From an uncultured Lachnospiraceae bacterium (GTDB lineage Bacteria > Bacillota > Clostridia > Lachnospirales > Lachnospiraceae), in the NCBI GenBank assembly GCA_947632515.1, contig CANRPO010000008.1, positions 1 through 64,000 on the forward strand: DNA of 64,000 nt. Reading direction: 5' to 3'. Under the pieces are notes generated by a model. That model did not search any database. It saw only the letters and a list, made by a program, of their open reading frames with translations, and was not told where the DNA came from. Shown here in pieces: positions 27,657 to 36,255 of this stretch; position 1 is the stretch's first letter, and each line of letters starts with the position of its first letter. Made by a program: the position numbers and the translations under genes.

Positions 27657-29216
27657 TCAATTCCGCTCGATCTCATCTACGCCGGCAGTGATAATCGGGT
27701 CGCCTTCCGCCCCCGTCACCTCAACGTTCTCGAGATACAGTCTCTTGACGTTGCTGGCGTAGATCCCCTTGAGGGAGCAGGCCTCCACGCCCGCCGACAT
27801 GGAAGGCACGTCGCGCTTGGGATCTTTCGCGTAGGAGACGCGGATGTTTTTCATCCTGATCTCCTCGATCTTCTGCTCCGGCAGCCCGTCGAAGTAAGCC
27901 GCCGCCACGTGACAGTTCTTCGCCTCAATATCCTCGAAGCACAGCCTCTTGATATAAGGCGTCCTGTGGTCTACGGGAAGTTTCTCCCTGCTCTGCACAT
28001 ACTCCGTCTTGCCGTCGGGATCGCAGAAGTAGAAACAGTTCACGACGAAAGGCGTCATCACCTGATCCATATCGATCCTGCGGAAAGTGATCTTGTCGAG
28101 CACAGCGTCCTCGCCGCGTCCCCGTCTGGTCTTAATCCGCAGTCCTCTGTCCGTGTTGGAGAAGAGACATTCCTCCACGGTCAGATTCTTCACGCCGCCC
28201 GCCATCTCGCTGCCGATCGTGACCGCGCCGTGCCCGTCCTGCATATGGCACTGATAAATATGTATGTTCTCGGAGGGAGTCTTATGTTTCCTGCCCATGT
28301 AGATCTTGCCGGATTTCACCGCGATACAGTCGTCCCCGAGACTGAACCGTATGCCGGCGATCTCCACATCCTTGCAGGACTCCGGATCCAGCCCGTCCGT
28401 GTTGGGCGATATGCTCGGATTCTCGATCTTCAGATCGTAGAATCCCAATTTATTGCTGAAGAAAGGGTGCAGCGTCCAGGAGGGACTATTGCAGAATTTC
28501 AGCCCCTGCAGCACGATATTCTCACAGTGGTTGATAAAGAACATTCTGGGCCGGAAAGCGATGTTCATCACCTTCGGATCCTTCCACCAGTTGTCCGTCG
28601 AGGCGTTTCCGTTGACGCAGCCCTCGCCGTACAGAACCACGTCCTCCACGCCGATCCCCGTGATGATGGCCGCGAACATCGGCAGAGGATTGCCCTCCCA
28701 AGTGCCCAGATAGTATTCGTCCGTCTCGTCATAGCTCTCGATCAGCGCGGGGAATTTCGGAAATTCATGTCTGTCCGTGATCGCCAAAAGCTCCGCGCCC
28801 TTCGCCAGCTCGATCTTCACATGGCTCTTCAAGAAAAGACTGGTGATCCTGTAAGTGCCCGCCGGAACGAGTACGCGGCTGTCCTTCGGGCAGGCGGCGA
28901 TCGCCGCCTGAATATACTTGGTATCGTCGCTTATCCCGTCGCCCTTGGCGCCGAAGTCCTTCACATTCAGCGTGACGAACTCATAGTCCGTGCGGAAAGA
29001 AAACTTTCCCATCTCCCCGCCCTGTCTTGTCGTCACCGTGAGCGCATACTCGGTGTCGGGTTTCAGGCCGAAGAGAGAAGTCACCACCGTGTCCGTCTCC
29101 TGCATCTGCTCTCCGTTCAGAGTCAGCAGATACGGCTCCTTCGTATTGTAAATGCCGCCGTCCGCGAACTTGAGCGTCGCACTTCTTGCAGTCTTAGTCA
29201 ACAATTCTATTTCCAT
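27657..29216 (-). CDS. GH28 exo-polygalacturonase, cytoplasmic
   Basis: Hydrolyses alpha-1,4-galacturonan from chain ends. The 519-residue protein has an N-terminal fibronectin-III-like domain (about 1-80), typical of exo-acting PehX-type enzymes, then a beta-helix with the GH28 catalytic set: NTDG with Asp274, GDDC with Asp295 and Asp296, DGHG with His329 and RIKT at 360-363. No signal peptide is present. It is the last gene of the uxaB-uxaA-GH105-GH28 operon, 40 bases after GH105. The exo mode is inferred from the domain layout; it would release galacturonate or digalacturonate for the Uxa pathway. Confidence 0.92.
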   Translation of the reverse strand: MEIELLTKTARSATLKFADGGIYNTKEPYLLTLNGEQMQETDTVVTSLFGLKPDTEYALTVTTRQGGEMGKFSFRTDYEFVTLNVKDFGAKGDGISDDTKYIQAAIAACPKDSRVLVPAGTYRITSLFLKSHVKIELAKGAELLAITDRHEFPKFPALIESYDETDEYYLGTWEGNPLPMFAAIITGIGVEDVVLYGEGCVNGNASTDNWWKDPKVMNIAFRPRMFFINHCENIVLQGLKFCNSPSWTLHPFFSNKLGFYDLKIENPSISPNTDGLDPESCKDVEIAGIRFSLGDDCIAVKSGKIYMGRKHKTPSENIHIYQCHMQDGHGAVTIGSEMAGGVKNLTVEECLFSNTDRGLRIKTRRGRGEDAVLDKITFRRIDMDQVMTPFVVNCFYFCDPDGKTEYVQSREKLPVDHRTPYIKRLCFEDIEAKNCHVAAAYFDGLPEQKIEEIRMKNIRVSYAKDPKRDVPSMSAGVEACSLKGIYASNVKRLYLENVEVTGAEGDPIITAGVDEIERN

Positions 29217-29256
29217 ATGGCTCCTCCATACTGCGATAAAATGTGTTTTTCCCTTC

Positions 29257-30369
29257 CTACTGCTCCCTTTTGGCCTCCAGATACTGCGCGTAAGCCATCA
29301 TGAAAGGCCCTACGCCCTTGGAATCGTCCGCCACGACAGGCTCCGAGAGATAGTATTCCACGCTGCCGTCCCTCTTCGGGTTGCCGGCAGGACCCAAGCC
29401 TGCGACAGAGCAGATCCCCGTGAGCTGCAGTCTGCCGTCCACTTCCTGCAGCTTGTTGTTGATCAGGCTCTCCACGATCTCCATGCCGATGGACTGATAT
29501 TTTTCCTTCTGCAGGACGCCCATACGGCAAGCCTTTAAAATGGAGTAACCGACCATGGCACTGCCGGAAGTCTCCAGATAGTTGCCGTCCACGTCCGCTC
29601 TGTCGATGACCTGATAGAACAGCTTGGAATCCTTGTCCTGATACTGCAGGATCCCTTTCAGCATCAGCTTGTAAATGTCCTCCAGTTCGCGGTACTGCTC
29701 ATAGATCTCAATGCTCATCTTGTCCATTACGTCCACGAGCGCCATCAGGTACCAGCCCATACTTCTGAGCCAGAAATTCGGCGAGCATCCCGTCTCCTTA
29801 TTCGCCCAGAACTGCTCCTTCGCCTCGTCGTACGCGTGATAGCAGAGCCCTTTGTCCTTGTCATACAGATACTTCTGCACGTTCTCAAACTGGGAGATAA
29901 TGTCATTGTACTTTTCTTTCTTATCAAATTTTGTCTCGTACTCCATGTAGAACGGCTGCGCCATGTACAGACCGTCCAGCCAGATCTGGTTCGGGTAGAT
30001 CTCCTTGTGGAAGAAATTGCCGGTGGAGCATCTGGGGTGCATGCGGAGCCTGTTCATGACGAACTCGATCGCCTTGCGGTACTTCTCCTCGCCCGTCACA
30101 TCGTACATGAAAAAGAGGATCTTGCCGCTGTTGATGCTGTCGATGTTGAACTTCTCCAGCTCATAGTGGGCGATCGTGCCGTCCTCCATGACGAAGTGTT
30201 TCAGATAATTCTCGATGAAGGTGAAATATTTCTGATCCCCCGTCACATCGTACAGATACTTCGCGCCAAGCAGCACGCAGCCGTCCTCATAGTTCCAGTA
30301 TTCCTTATATCTCTTGTACCCTTTCAGATACTCGTCGATAAAAAGAGTTACCTTTTCTTCCATTCCCAT
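29257..30369 (-). CDS. GH105 unsaturated (rhamno)galacturonyl hydrolase
   Basis: Removes the 4,5-unsaturated uronic acid left by pectin or rhamnogalacturonan lyases. The 370-residue alpha/alpha-barrel protein resembles YteR/YesR; the SRM-like segments NFWLRSMGWYLMALVDV and the PNQIWLDGLYMAQPF segment, with an Asp in the catalytic area, are characteristic. No signal peptide is seen, consistent with the cytoplasmic location of the family. GGAGGGAGAAG precedes two in-frame ATGs; the first is used. It lies between uxaA (54 bases) and GH28 (40 bases). Its product feeds KduI and KduD. Confidence 0.9.
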   Translation of the reverse strand: MGMEEKVTLFIDEYLKGYKRYKEYWNYEDGCVLLGAKYLYDVTGDQKYFTFIENYLKHFVMEDGTIAHYELEKFNIDSINSGKILFFMYDVTGEEKYRKAIEFVMNRLRMHPRCSTGNFFHKEIYPNQIWLDGLYMAQPFYMEYETKFDKKEKYNDIISQFENVQKYLYDKDKGLCYHAYDEAKEQFWANKETGCSPNFWLRSMGWYLMALVDVMDKMSIEIYEQYRELEDIYKLMLKGILQYQDKDSKLFYQVIDRADVDGNYLETSGSAMVGYSILKACRMGVLQKEKYQSIGMEIVESLINNKLQEVDGRLQLTGICSVAGLGPAGNPKRDGSVEYYLSEPVVADDSKGVGPFMMAYAQYLEAKREQ

Positions 30370-30423
30370 ACTACTCTTCTCCCTCCATAAATATTTACAT
30401 GATCTGTATGTCCGCCGCGCGCC

Positions 30424-31902
30424 TTACAGTGTGACGCCCTGTTTGAAGATCGCCATATCGTGGAATCCCGCCTTCTCGCTGCACACTTTCCTGCCGGACG
30501 CCGTCTCCAGCACAAGCTGAAAGAGTTCTTCCGCCGTCTCGTCCATCTTGCCGCCCTCCACCAACGTGCCCGCGTTGAAGTCGATCCAGTTCGCCTTCCT
30601 GCCCGCCAAGCCGGAGTTGCTTGCGATCTTCATTGTGGGAACGGGAGACGCAAAGGGCGTTCCCCTTCCCGTGGTAAAAAGAACAATATGAGCGCCGCTG
30701 GCGGCAAGGGCCGTCGCCGCAACCAGATCGTTGCCCGGCGCGCTCAAGAGATTCAAGCCCGCATTCTGCACCCGCTCGCCGTAATGCAGCACACCCGTCA
30801 CCGCAGCGTTTCCGGACTTCTGCGTACAGCCGAGGGACTTATCCTCCAGCGTGGAGATGCCACCCTTCTTGTTGCCCGGCGAAGGATTCTCATAGATCGT
30901 CTGGTTGTTGCTCTTGAAATAATTCTTGAAGTCGTTGATCAGCGTCACCGTCTTGTCGAAGAGCTCCTCGTTCGCACAGCGGTTCATCAAGATCGTCTCC
31001 GCGCCGAACATCTCCGGCACCTCCGTCAGGATCGTCGTGCCGCCCGCGCCGATCAGCAGATCGGAGAACCGCCCCACCAGCGGGTTCGCCGTGATGCCGG
31101 AGAACCCGTCGCTGCCGCCGCACTTCAAGCCGACGATCAGCTTGGAGGCGCTGATCTTCGTCCGTTTCAGCGCCGACGCGCGCTCGATCAGTTCCTTCAC
31201 GATCTCCACGCCGTCCGCGATCTCATCCGCGCTCTCCTGACACACGAGAAACTTCACCCTGTCGGCGTCGTACTCGCCTATGTATTCCTTCAGCACATCG
31301 ATGTTGCTGTTCTCGCAGCCGAGGCCGAGAACGAGAACCCCGCCCGCGTTGGGATGGTGGATCAGATCGGCTAAGATCGTCCGCGTGTGCTCCTGATCGT
31401 CCCCCATCTGGGAGCAGCCGTAGGGGTGGGGAAAGGCGATGACCTCCTCCACGCTCCCCTTCACATAGGCGTTCGCCTGTTTCGCGATGGCGCCCGCCAC
31501 GTTGTTCACGCAGCCCACCGTGGGGATGACCCAGATCTCGTTGCGCACGCCCACCGTCCCGTCGTTTCTCTCAAAGCCCTCGAAATAAGCCTCTCTGGCG
31601 GGAAGTTCTCTGCGCTCCGTGGGCTCGTAGGTGTAGGTCAGCAGATCGCCCAGCCCGGTCTTCAGGTTATGGGTGTGGATCCACTCGCCCTTTTTCACCG
31701 CCTCCTTCGTGTGGCCGATGGGATAGCCGTACTTGACGACGGCCTCCCCCTTTTTCAGATCGCGCAGAGCCATCTTATGCCCCGCCGGGATCTCCATGGC
31801 AGCGGTAATCGTCTCGTCCCCGACGGGCACCTGCGCGCCCTCGGGTATCGTCTCTATCGCAACGGCGACGTTGTCGCCCTCGTTGATCTTCAATATTGTC
31901 AT
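30424..31902 (-). CDS. uxaA: Altronate dehydratase
   Basis: Dehydrates D-altronate to 2-keto-3-deoxygluconate. The 492-residue protein has an N-terminal SAF-like domain (about 1-95) and the large UxaA catalytic region with conserved Cys/His-rich segments such as HPYGCSQMGDD, GLGCENSN and KCGGSDGFSG, which are thought to hold iron or manganese. Length fits the family. Its start overlaps the uxaB stop by 4 bases (ATGA), giving translational coupling. It feeds KdgK. The substrate assignment is supported by uxaB and uxaC nearby; a galactarate dehydratase role is less likely. Confidence 0.95.
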   Translation of the reverse strand: MTILKINEGDNVAVAIETIPEGAQVPVGDETITAAMEIPAGHKMALRDLKKGEAVVKYGYPIGHTKEAVKKGEWIHTHNLKTGLGDLLTYTYEPTERRELPAREAYFEGFERNDGTVGVRNEIWVIPTVGCVNNVAGAIAKQANAYVKGSVEEVIAFPHPYGCSQMGDDQEHTRTILADLIHHPNAGGVLVLGLGCENSNIDVLKEYIGEYDADRVKFLVCQESADEIADGVEIVKELIERASALKRTKISASKLIVGLKCGGSDGFSGITANPLVGRFSDLLIGAGGTTILTEVPEMFGAETILMNRCANEELFDKTVTLINDFKNYFKSNNQTIYENPSPGNKKGGISTLEDKSLGCTQKSGNAAVTGVLHYGERVQNAGLNLLSAPGNDLVAATALAASGAHIVLFTTGRGTPFASPVPTMKIASNSGLAGRKANWIDFNAGTLVEGGKMDETAEELFQLVLETASGRKVCSEKAGFHDMAIFKQGVTL

Positions 31903-33377
31903 GAGAAATGCTCCTCCATCGTCTTGCGCATGCCTTTTGCGTTGATCTCGTCAAGGAAGCCCGCGACCGCATCCGCCAGTCCCTTCGTCTTTCCGAGCTC
32001 ATCCCCGAAGAACTCCTCGTTGTTCAAAAAGTCCGCGACAAACTTTCCTGTATCTTTGCCGGTATGCTCCGCGAAGAACTGCAGCACCGCCGCGTCGTCC
32101 ATGATCTGATACTCTTTGCCGTCCCTGTGCCCGATCAGCGCCTTGTCGCGCAGCTCGGTGCCCTGATAGAACGCCATCAGCGCGGCGATGGAGAAGGTCA
32201 GATGCGCCGGCAGCTTGCCGTACTTCTCCACATATCCCAGGAAACTCGGCATACATCTCGCGCGCCACTTGGAGACGGAGTTTAGGGAGATGGAGAGCAG
32301 CGCATGTTTTACATAAGGATTGTTGAATCTGGTGATCACCGCGTTCGCAAAGTCTTCCAGCTCCTGTTTCGGCAGCGTCAGCGTGGGGATGACCTCGTCG
32401 AAGATCGTCTCCTTCATAAACTTGAAGATCAGGTCGTCCTTCATGGACTCCAGCACGATGTCGTTGCCCGCCAGGTAGGATGCGAGCACGAAGGATGTGT
32501 GCGCGCCGTTCAGGATGCGGACTTTCCTCTGCTTGTAGGGTTTCTGGTTGTCCGTAAAGATCACGTTCATGCCGGACATCCCCTCTAACGCCTTGTCAAG
32601 CGGCAGCTCGCCGCTGATGTCCTTGGCGCTCTCGATCACCCAGAGGGCGAAAGGCTCCCCGGTCACGATCAGCTCGTCCCTGTAGCCCCACTCTTCCCAG
32701 AGTTTCTCTTCCTCGTCCTTCGGATAACCCGTGATGATCCGGTCGACCAGCGTGGAGGTGAAGACGCACGCCTCGTCCAGCCACTTCTTGAAATCTTCCT
32801 CCAGCCCCCAGTTGTCCGCCTGTTTCAAGACGCATTCCCGCAGATGGATGCCGTTGTCGTCGATCAGCTCCACCGGCAGCATCACAAGGCCCTTGTCCGC
32901 CGCGCCGTTAAAATGTTTATATCTCTCATAGAGGAACTTCGCCAATTTTGCAGGAAAACTCTTGGGCGGATTCATCTCCAGCTTATCGCTCTCGTCGTAC
33001 ACGATGCCCGCCTCGGTGGTGTTGGACACGATATAGCGCAGGGTGTCAAGTTTCGCGTAGCTGCTGTACTTCTCGTACTCCTCGTGAGCAGCGACCGCGT
33101 CCGCCACACTGGTGATGACCCGGTTCAACACGGTCGCCTCGCCGTCCACGATGCCGCGCAGGGAAACCGTATACTGGCACTCCTGGTTGCGAAAACGATC
33201 CAGCGTGCCGTACTCGATCGGTTTCACCAGAACGATGTCCCCGTCAAACAGCCCCTTCTCGTTTGCAATGTCGATCATGTAGTCCACAAATCCGCGAAGG
33301 AAGTTTCCCTCTCCGAACTGCAATACCTTGACCGGTCTTTCCTTTTTACCTGTTCTGCTTCTCTGCAATAATTCCAT
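31899..33377 (-). CDS. uxaB: Tagaturonate reductase (altronate oxidoreductase)
   Basis: Reduces D-tagaturonate to D-altronate with NADH. The protein is a mannitol-dehydrogenase-family enzyme with the nucleotide-binding segment KVLQFGEGNFLRGFVDYMID near the N-terminus and the SKWRARCMPS segment towards the C-terminal helical domain. Several in-frame starts exist; the ATG at 33377 (492 residues) is preferred because GGAGG lies five bases ahead, while the starts at 33434, 33422 and 33389 lack a good ribosome site. It is the first gene of the uxaB-uxaA-GH105-GH28 operon and has a clear promoter covered by an operator palindrome. Confidence 0.93.
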   Translation of the reverse strand: MELLQRSRTGKKERPVKVLQFGEGNFLRGFVDYMIDIANEKGLFDGDIVLVKPIEYGTLDRFRNQECQYTVSLRGIVDGEATVLNRVITSVADAVAAHEEYEKYSSYAKLDTLRYIVSNTTEAGIVYDESDKLEMNPPKSFPAKLAKFLYERYKHFNGAADKGLVMLPVELIDDNGIHLRECVLKQADNWGLEEDFKKWLDEACVFTSTLVDRIITGYPKDEEEKLWEEWGYRDELIVTGEPFALWVIESAKDISGELPLDKALEGMSGMNVIFTDNQKPYKQRKVRILNGAHTSFVLASYLAGNDIVLESMKDDLIFKFMKETIFDEVIPTLTLPKQELEDFANAVITRFNNPYVKHALLSISLNSVSKWRARCMPSFLGYVEKYGKLPAHLTFSIAALMAFYQGTELRDKALIGHRDGKEYQIMDDAAVLQFFAEHTGKDTGKFVADFLNNEEFFGDELGKTKGLADAVAGFLDEINAKGMRKTMEEHFS

Positions 33378-33467
33378 CTTGTCCTCCATTCTGAGATCGA
33401 TACCATTCTCTATGTATTTCATAAGCCCGGACACCTATGATCAGCCGCCGATGAAACCCACAATTTG

Positions 33468-33516
33468 TGTAAGGGCTTACAAATTAAATTTTACAACCAA
33501 CACAAGTATAAGTCAA
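33468..33516 (-). promoter_or_regulatory. uxaB promoter with LacI-type operator at the start site
   Basis: On the minus strand TTGACT (33511-33516), 17 bp, TAAAAT (33488-33493) forms a good sigma-A promoter. The predicted start falls at the palindrome TGTAAGCCCTTACA (33468-33481). The same 14-mer occurs upstream of the transporter operon. A weaker cre-like match (TGAAAACGCTGTTG, minus strand) overlaps the -35 region. The whole 326-bp gap between uxaB and lacI is regulatory. Confidence 0.75.
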
Positions 33517-33597
33517 CAGCGTTTTCATTTATTTTAACCGTTGATTTTCTCGGTATTTCCGACGCATTTTCCCGTTCTATTTTTTCGGGAAAAAATA

Positions 33598-33654
33598 TTG
33601 TAAATCCCTTTTGCCTATTGTATAATAAATTTGTTTATCATGTAAACGTTTTCA
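33598..33654 (+). promoter_or_regulatory. lacI promoter with cre/LacI-type operator
   Basis: TTGTAA (33598-33603), 17 bp, TATAAT (33621-33626) is followed by the near-palindrome TGTAAACGTTTTCA at 33641-33654, just downstream of the predicted start. This matches both LacI-family and CcpA (cre) site patterns, so autoregulation or catabolite repression is likely. Confidence 0.7.
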
Positions 33655-33703
33655 TAACCCCAAACACAACGGAAAGCATTGCTGGATAAAGGAGTCGCAC
33701 TCA

Positions 33704-34714
33704 TTGAATATTTACGATATTTCCAAGCAGGCGGGCGTGTCCATCGCGACCGTATCCCGCGTCCTGAACGGCAGTCACAATGTAAAACCGGCAACGCGCA
33801 AGAAGGTCATGGACATCATCGACCAGTACGGCTACACCCCCAACGCGTTCGCCCGCGGGCTCGGCCTGGATACGATGAACTCCATCGGTATCATATGCGC
33901 CGACAGCTCCGACCTCTATCTGGCCAAGGCCGTCTACTATATTGAGGGCAATCTCAGAAAAAACGGCTATAACTCCGTACTGATGTGCTCCGGCTACGAA
34001 CATGACAGCAAGGAGAACGCCCTGTCGCTCTTGATCAACCAGCGGGTGGACGCCGTCATCATGGTGGGCTCAAACTACATTGAGGCGGAGGACGAGAACA
34101 ACCGCTACATTGTGAACGCGGCGACGCAGACGCCCATTTTTCTGCTCAACGCGAATCTGGACTGCCCCAACGTATTCTGCACCATGTGCGACGACTTCAG
34201 GGCGACGCAGGAGGCCGCCCTTCTGCTGCTCGACAGCGGGATCACGGACATCCTGTATCTCTACAACTCCCGCTCCTACAGCGGCATGCAGAAACTCTCC
34301 GGCTACCGGTCGGCCTACGACATGCGCGAGATTCCCTGCAACAGGGAGCTGATACAGTTTTTTGAAGGTTCCCGCGAGGACATCGACGGCGTGCGCCATT
34401 TTCTCTGCGGTCTGCGGGAGCAGGGGCTTACGTTCCACGCGGTTCTTGCGTCTGAGGATATGCTCGCCGCCGGCGCGGTCAAGTACGCCAAGATCAACAA
34501 TATCGCCATACCGGACGAGCTGTCCGTTATCGGCTATAACAACTCTCTGCTCACCGTGTGCAGCGATCCCGAAATCTCTTCTGTGGACAATCATCTCGAG
34601 ACGCTGTGTTCCCGGCTTGTGAAGACCTGTATCGGCGTCTTGAACGGCGAGGAGATGCCGCCGAAAGTCATCTATTCCGGCGAGCTGGTCCGCAAGGCTA
34701 CGACCAATCTTTAA
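33704..34714 (+). CDS. LacI-family transcriptional regulator of the pectin/uronate region
   Basis: The 336-residue protein has the LacI N-terminal helix-turn-helix (NIYDISKQAGVSIATVSRVLNG) and hinge (KPATRKKVMDIIDQYGYTPNAFARGL), then a periplasmic-binding-like effector domain (about 60-336). The start codon is TTG at 33704, supported by AAAGGAG nine bases ahead and alignment with the family start. It sits between the divergent uxaB operon and uxaC, and is followed by uxaC after 47 bases in the same direction. It probably binds the 14-bp palindromes at the uxaB, lacI and transporter promoters, with a galacturonate intermediate as inducer; both points are inference. Confidence 0.88.
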   Translation: MNIYDISKQAGVSIATVSRVLNGSHNVKPATRKKVMDIIDQYGYTPNAFARGLGLDTMNSIGIICADSSDLYLAKAVYYIEGNLRKNGYNSVLMCSGYEHDSKENALSLLINQRVDAVIMVGSNYIEAEDENNRYIVNAATQTPIFLLNANLDCPNVFCTMCDDFRATQEAALLLLDSGITDILYLYNSRSYSGMQKLSGYRSAYDMREIPCNRELIQFFEGSREDIDGVRHFLCGLREQGLTFHAVLASEDMLAAGAVKYAKINNIAIPDELSVIGYNNSLLTVCSDPEISSVDNHLETLCSRLVKTCIGVLNGEEMPPKVIYSGELVRKATTNL

Positions 34715-34761
34715 CAGTTTAAAATTTAATTATCATTTAACCCAAAGGAGGTATGTATTCT

Positions 34762-36168
34762 ATGAAAGCATTTATGGACGAGAACTTTCTTTTGTCCACC
34801 CCAACCGCGCAGAAACTCTTCCACGACTATGCGGAGAAGACGCCCGTGCTGGACTACCACTGCCACATCAACCCGAAGGAGATCGCGCAGGATCGGAAGT
34901 TTGACAACATCACGCAGGTCTGGCTGGGCGGCGACCATTACAAGTGGCGCTTTATGCGCTCCTGCGGCGTCGACGAACGCTTTATCACCGGCGACGCGTC
35001 CGACAAGGAGAAATTCTTCAAGTGGGCCGAGGTGCTCGGCAAAGCCATCGGCAATCCGCTCTACCACTGGAGCCACCTGGAACTGCAGCGCTATTTCGGC
35101 TATCACGGCACGCTGAACAAAAACACCGCCGAGGAAGTGTGGAATCTGTGCAACGCCAAACTGGCTGAGCCTTCCATGAGCGTGCGCAACCTGATCAGAC
35201 AGTCCAACGTGACCCTGATCTGCACCACCGACGATCCCGTAGACTCCCTGGAATGGCACGACGCCATCGCGGCGGACGACTCTTTCGACGTGCAGGTACT
35301 TCCCGCATGGCGCCCTGACAAGGCGATGAACATCGAAAAGCCCGAGTATACGGACTACCTCAAATCGCTCTCCGGCGTGAGCGGCGTGTCCATAGCCACT
35401 TTCGAGGATCTGAAGAAAGCCCTGAAAGTCAGAATGGATTTCTTCGCCTCCAAGAAGTGCAGCGTCTCCGACCACGCTTTGGAGTATGTGATGTACGCCC
35501 CCGCCACGGACGCTGAGATCGAGGGCATCTTTGCGAAACGTATGGCAGGCAATGCGGTCAGCCGCGAGGAAGAGCTGCAGTTTAAGACAGCCTTTATGCT
35601 TTTTGTGGGCCGCGAGTACAGCAGACGCGGCTGGGTGATGCAGCTCCACTACGGCTGCAAGCGCGACAACAACCGCCCGATGTATGACAAACTGGGCCCC
35701 GACACAGGATACGACTGCATCAACAACTACGCGCCGTCCGCCCAGATGGCAGACTTCCTGAATGCGCTCATCGAGACGAACGAGCTGCCCAAGACCATCC
35801 TCTACAGTCTGAATCCCAACGACAACGAGGCCATCGGCACGATCCTCGGCTGTTTCCAGGATTCCACGGCAGTGGCCAAGATCCAGCAGGGAAGCGCTTG
35901 GTGGTTCAACGATCACAAGATCGGCATGAAGAACCAGATGCTCTCTCTCGCGAACCTGGGCAATCTGTCCGGATTCGTGGGTATGCTGACAGACTCCAGA
36001 AGTTTCCTGTCCTACACGAGACACGAGTACTTCCGCCGTATCCTCTGCGATCTGATCGGCGATCTGGTAGAGAACGGGGAATTCCCCTGCGATGAGGAAA
36101 TCCTCTCCGAGATCGTCAAAGACATCTCCTACTACAACGCGGTACGGTATTTTGGCTTTAATCTATAA
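34762..36168 (+). CDS. uxaC: Uronate isomerase (glucuronate/galacturonate isomerase)
   Basis: Converts D-galacturonate to D-tagaturonate (and D-glucuronate to D-fructuronate). The 468-residue amidohydrolase-like barrel shows the metal-site start LDYHCHINP, the TTDDPVD segment and the AWWFNDHKIGM region near the end. The ATG at 34762 is chosen over one at 34753, because AAAGGAGG is directly against the earlier ATG and well spaced for the later one. It is co-transcribed with the LacI regulator and ends at a terminator. Together with UxaB and UxaA it completes the galacturonate branch. Confidence 0.95.
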   Translation: MKAFMDENFLLSTPTAQKLFHDYAEKTPVLDYHCHINPKEIAQDRKFDNITQVWLGGDHYKWRFMRSCGVDERFITGDASDKEKFFKWAEVLGKAIGNPLYHWSHLELQRYFGYHGTLNKNTAEEVWNLCNAKLAEPSMSVRNLIRQSNVTLICTTDDPVDSLEWHDAIAADDSFDVQVLPAWRPDKAMNIEKPEYTDYLKSLSGVSGVSIATFEDLKKALKVRMDFFASKKCSVSDHALEYVMYAPATDAEIEGIFAKRMAGNAVSREEELQFKTAFMLFVGREYSRRGWVMQLHYGCKRDNNRPMYDKLGPDTGYDCINNYAPSAQMADFLNALIETNELPKTILYSLNPNDNEAIGTILGCFQDSTAVAKIQQGSAWWFNDHKIGMKNQMLSLANLGNLSGFVGMLTDSRSFLSYTRHEYFRRILCDLIGDLVENGEFPCDEEILSEIVKDISYYNAVRYFGFNL

Positions 36169-36197
36169 GTCGTTGTCTGCGGGCAAATAAGAGCACA

Positions 36198-36236
36198 AGA
36201 GAGCGGGGTCTGCGCGATCCCGCTCTCTTTATGTTT
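36198..36236 (+). terminator. Terminator after uxaC
   Basis: AAGAGAGCGGG and CCCGCTCTCTT form an 11-bp stem followed by TTATGTTTAT. It lies 30 bases past the uxaC stop and just before the convergent end of the MATE gene. Confidence 0.7.
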
Positions 36237-36255
36237 ATCCGTCTCTTATTTTGTT

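Noticed and set aside
27646-27668. GAGCGGAA / TTCCGCTC hairpin between pectin methylesterase and GH28 as a terminator
   Set aside because: An 8-bp stem lies between convergent stops, but neither strand has a T-run, so it is not called as a terminator.
34726-36024. A 432-residue minus-strand open frame opposite uxaC
   Set aside because: Shadow of a conserved uronate isomerase; Val/His/Arg-rich and without domain features.
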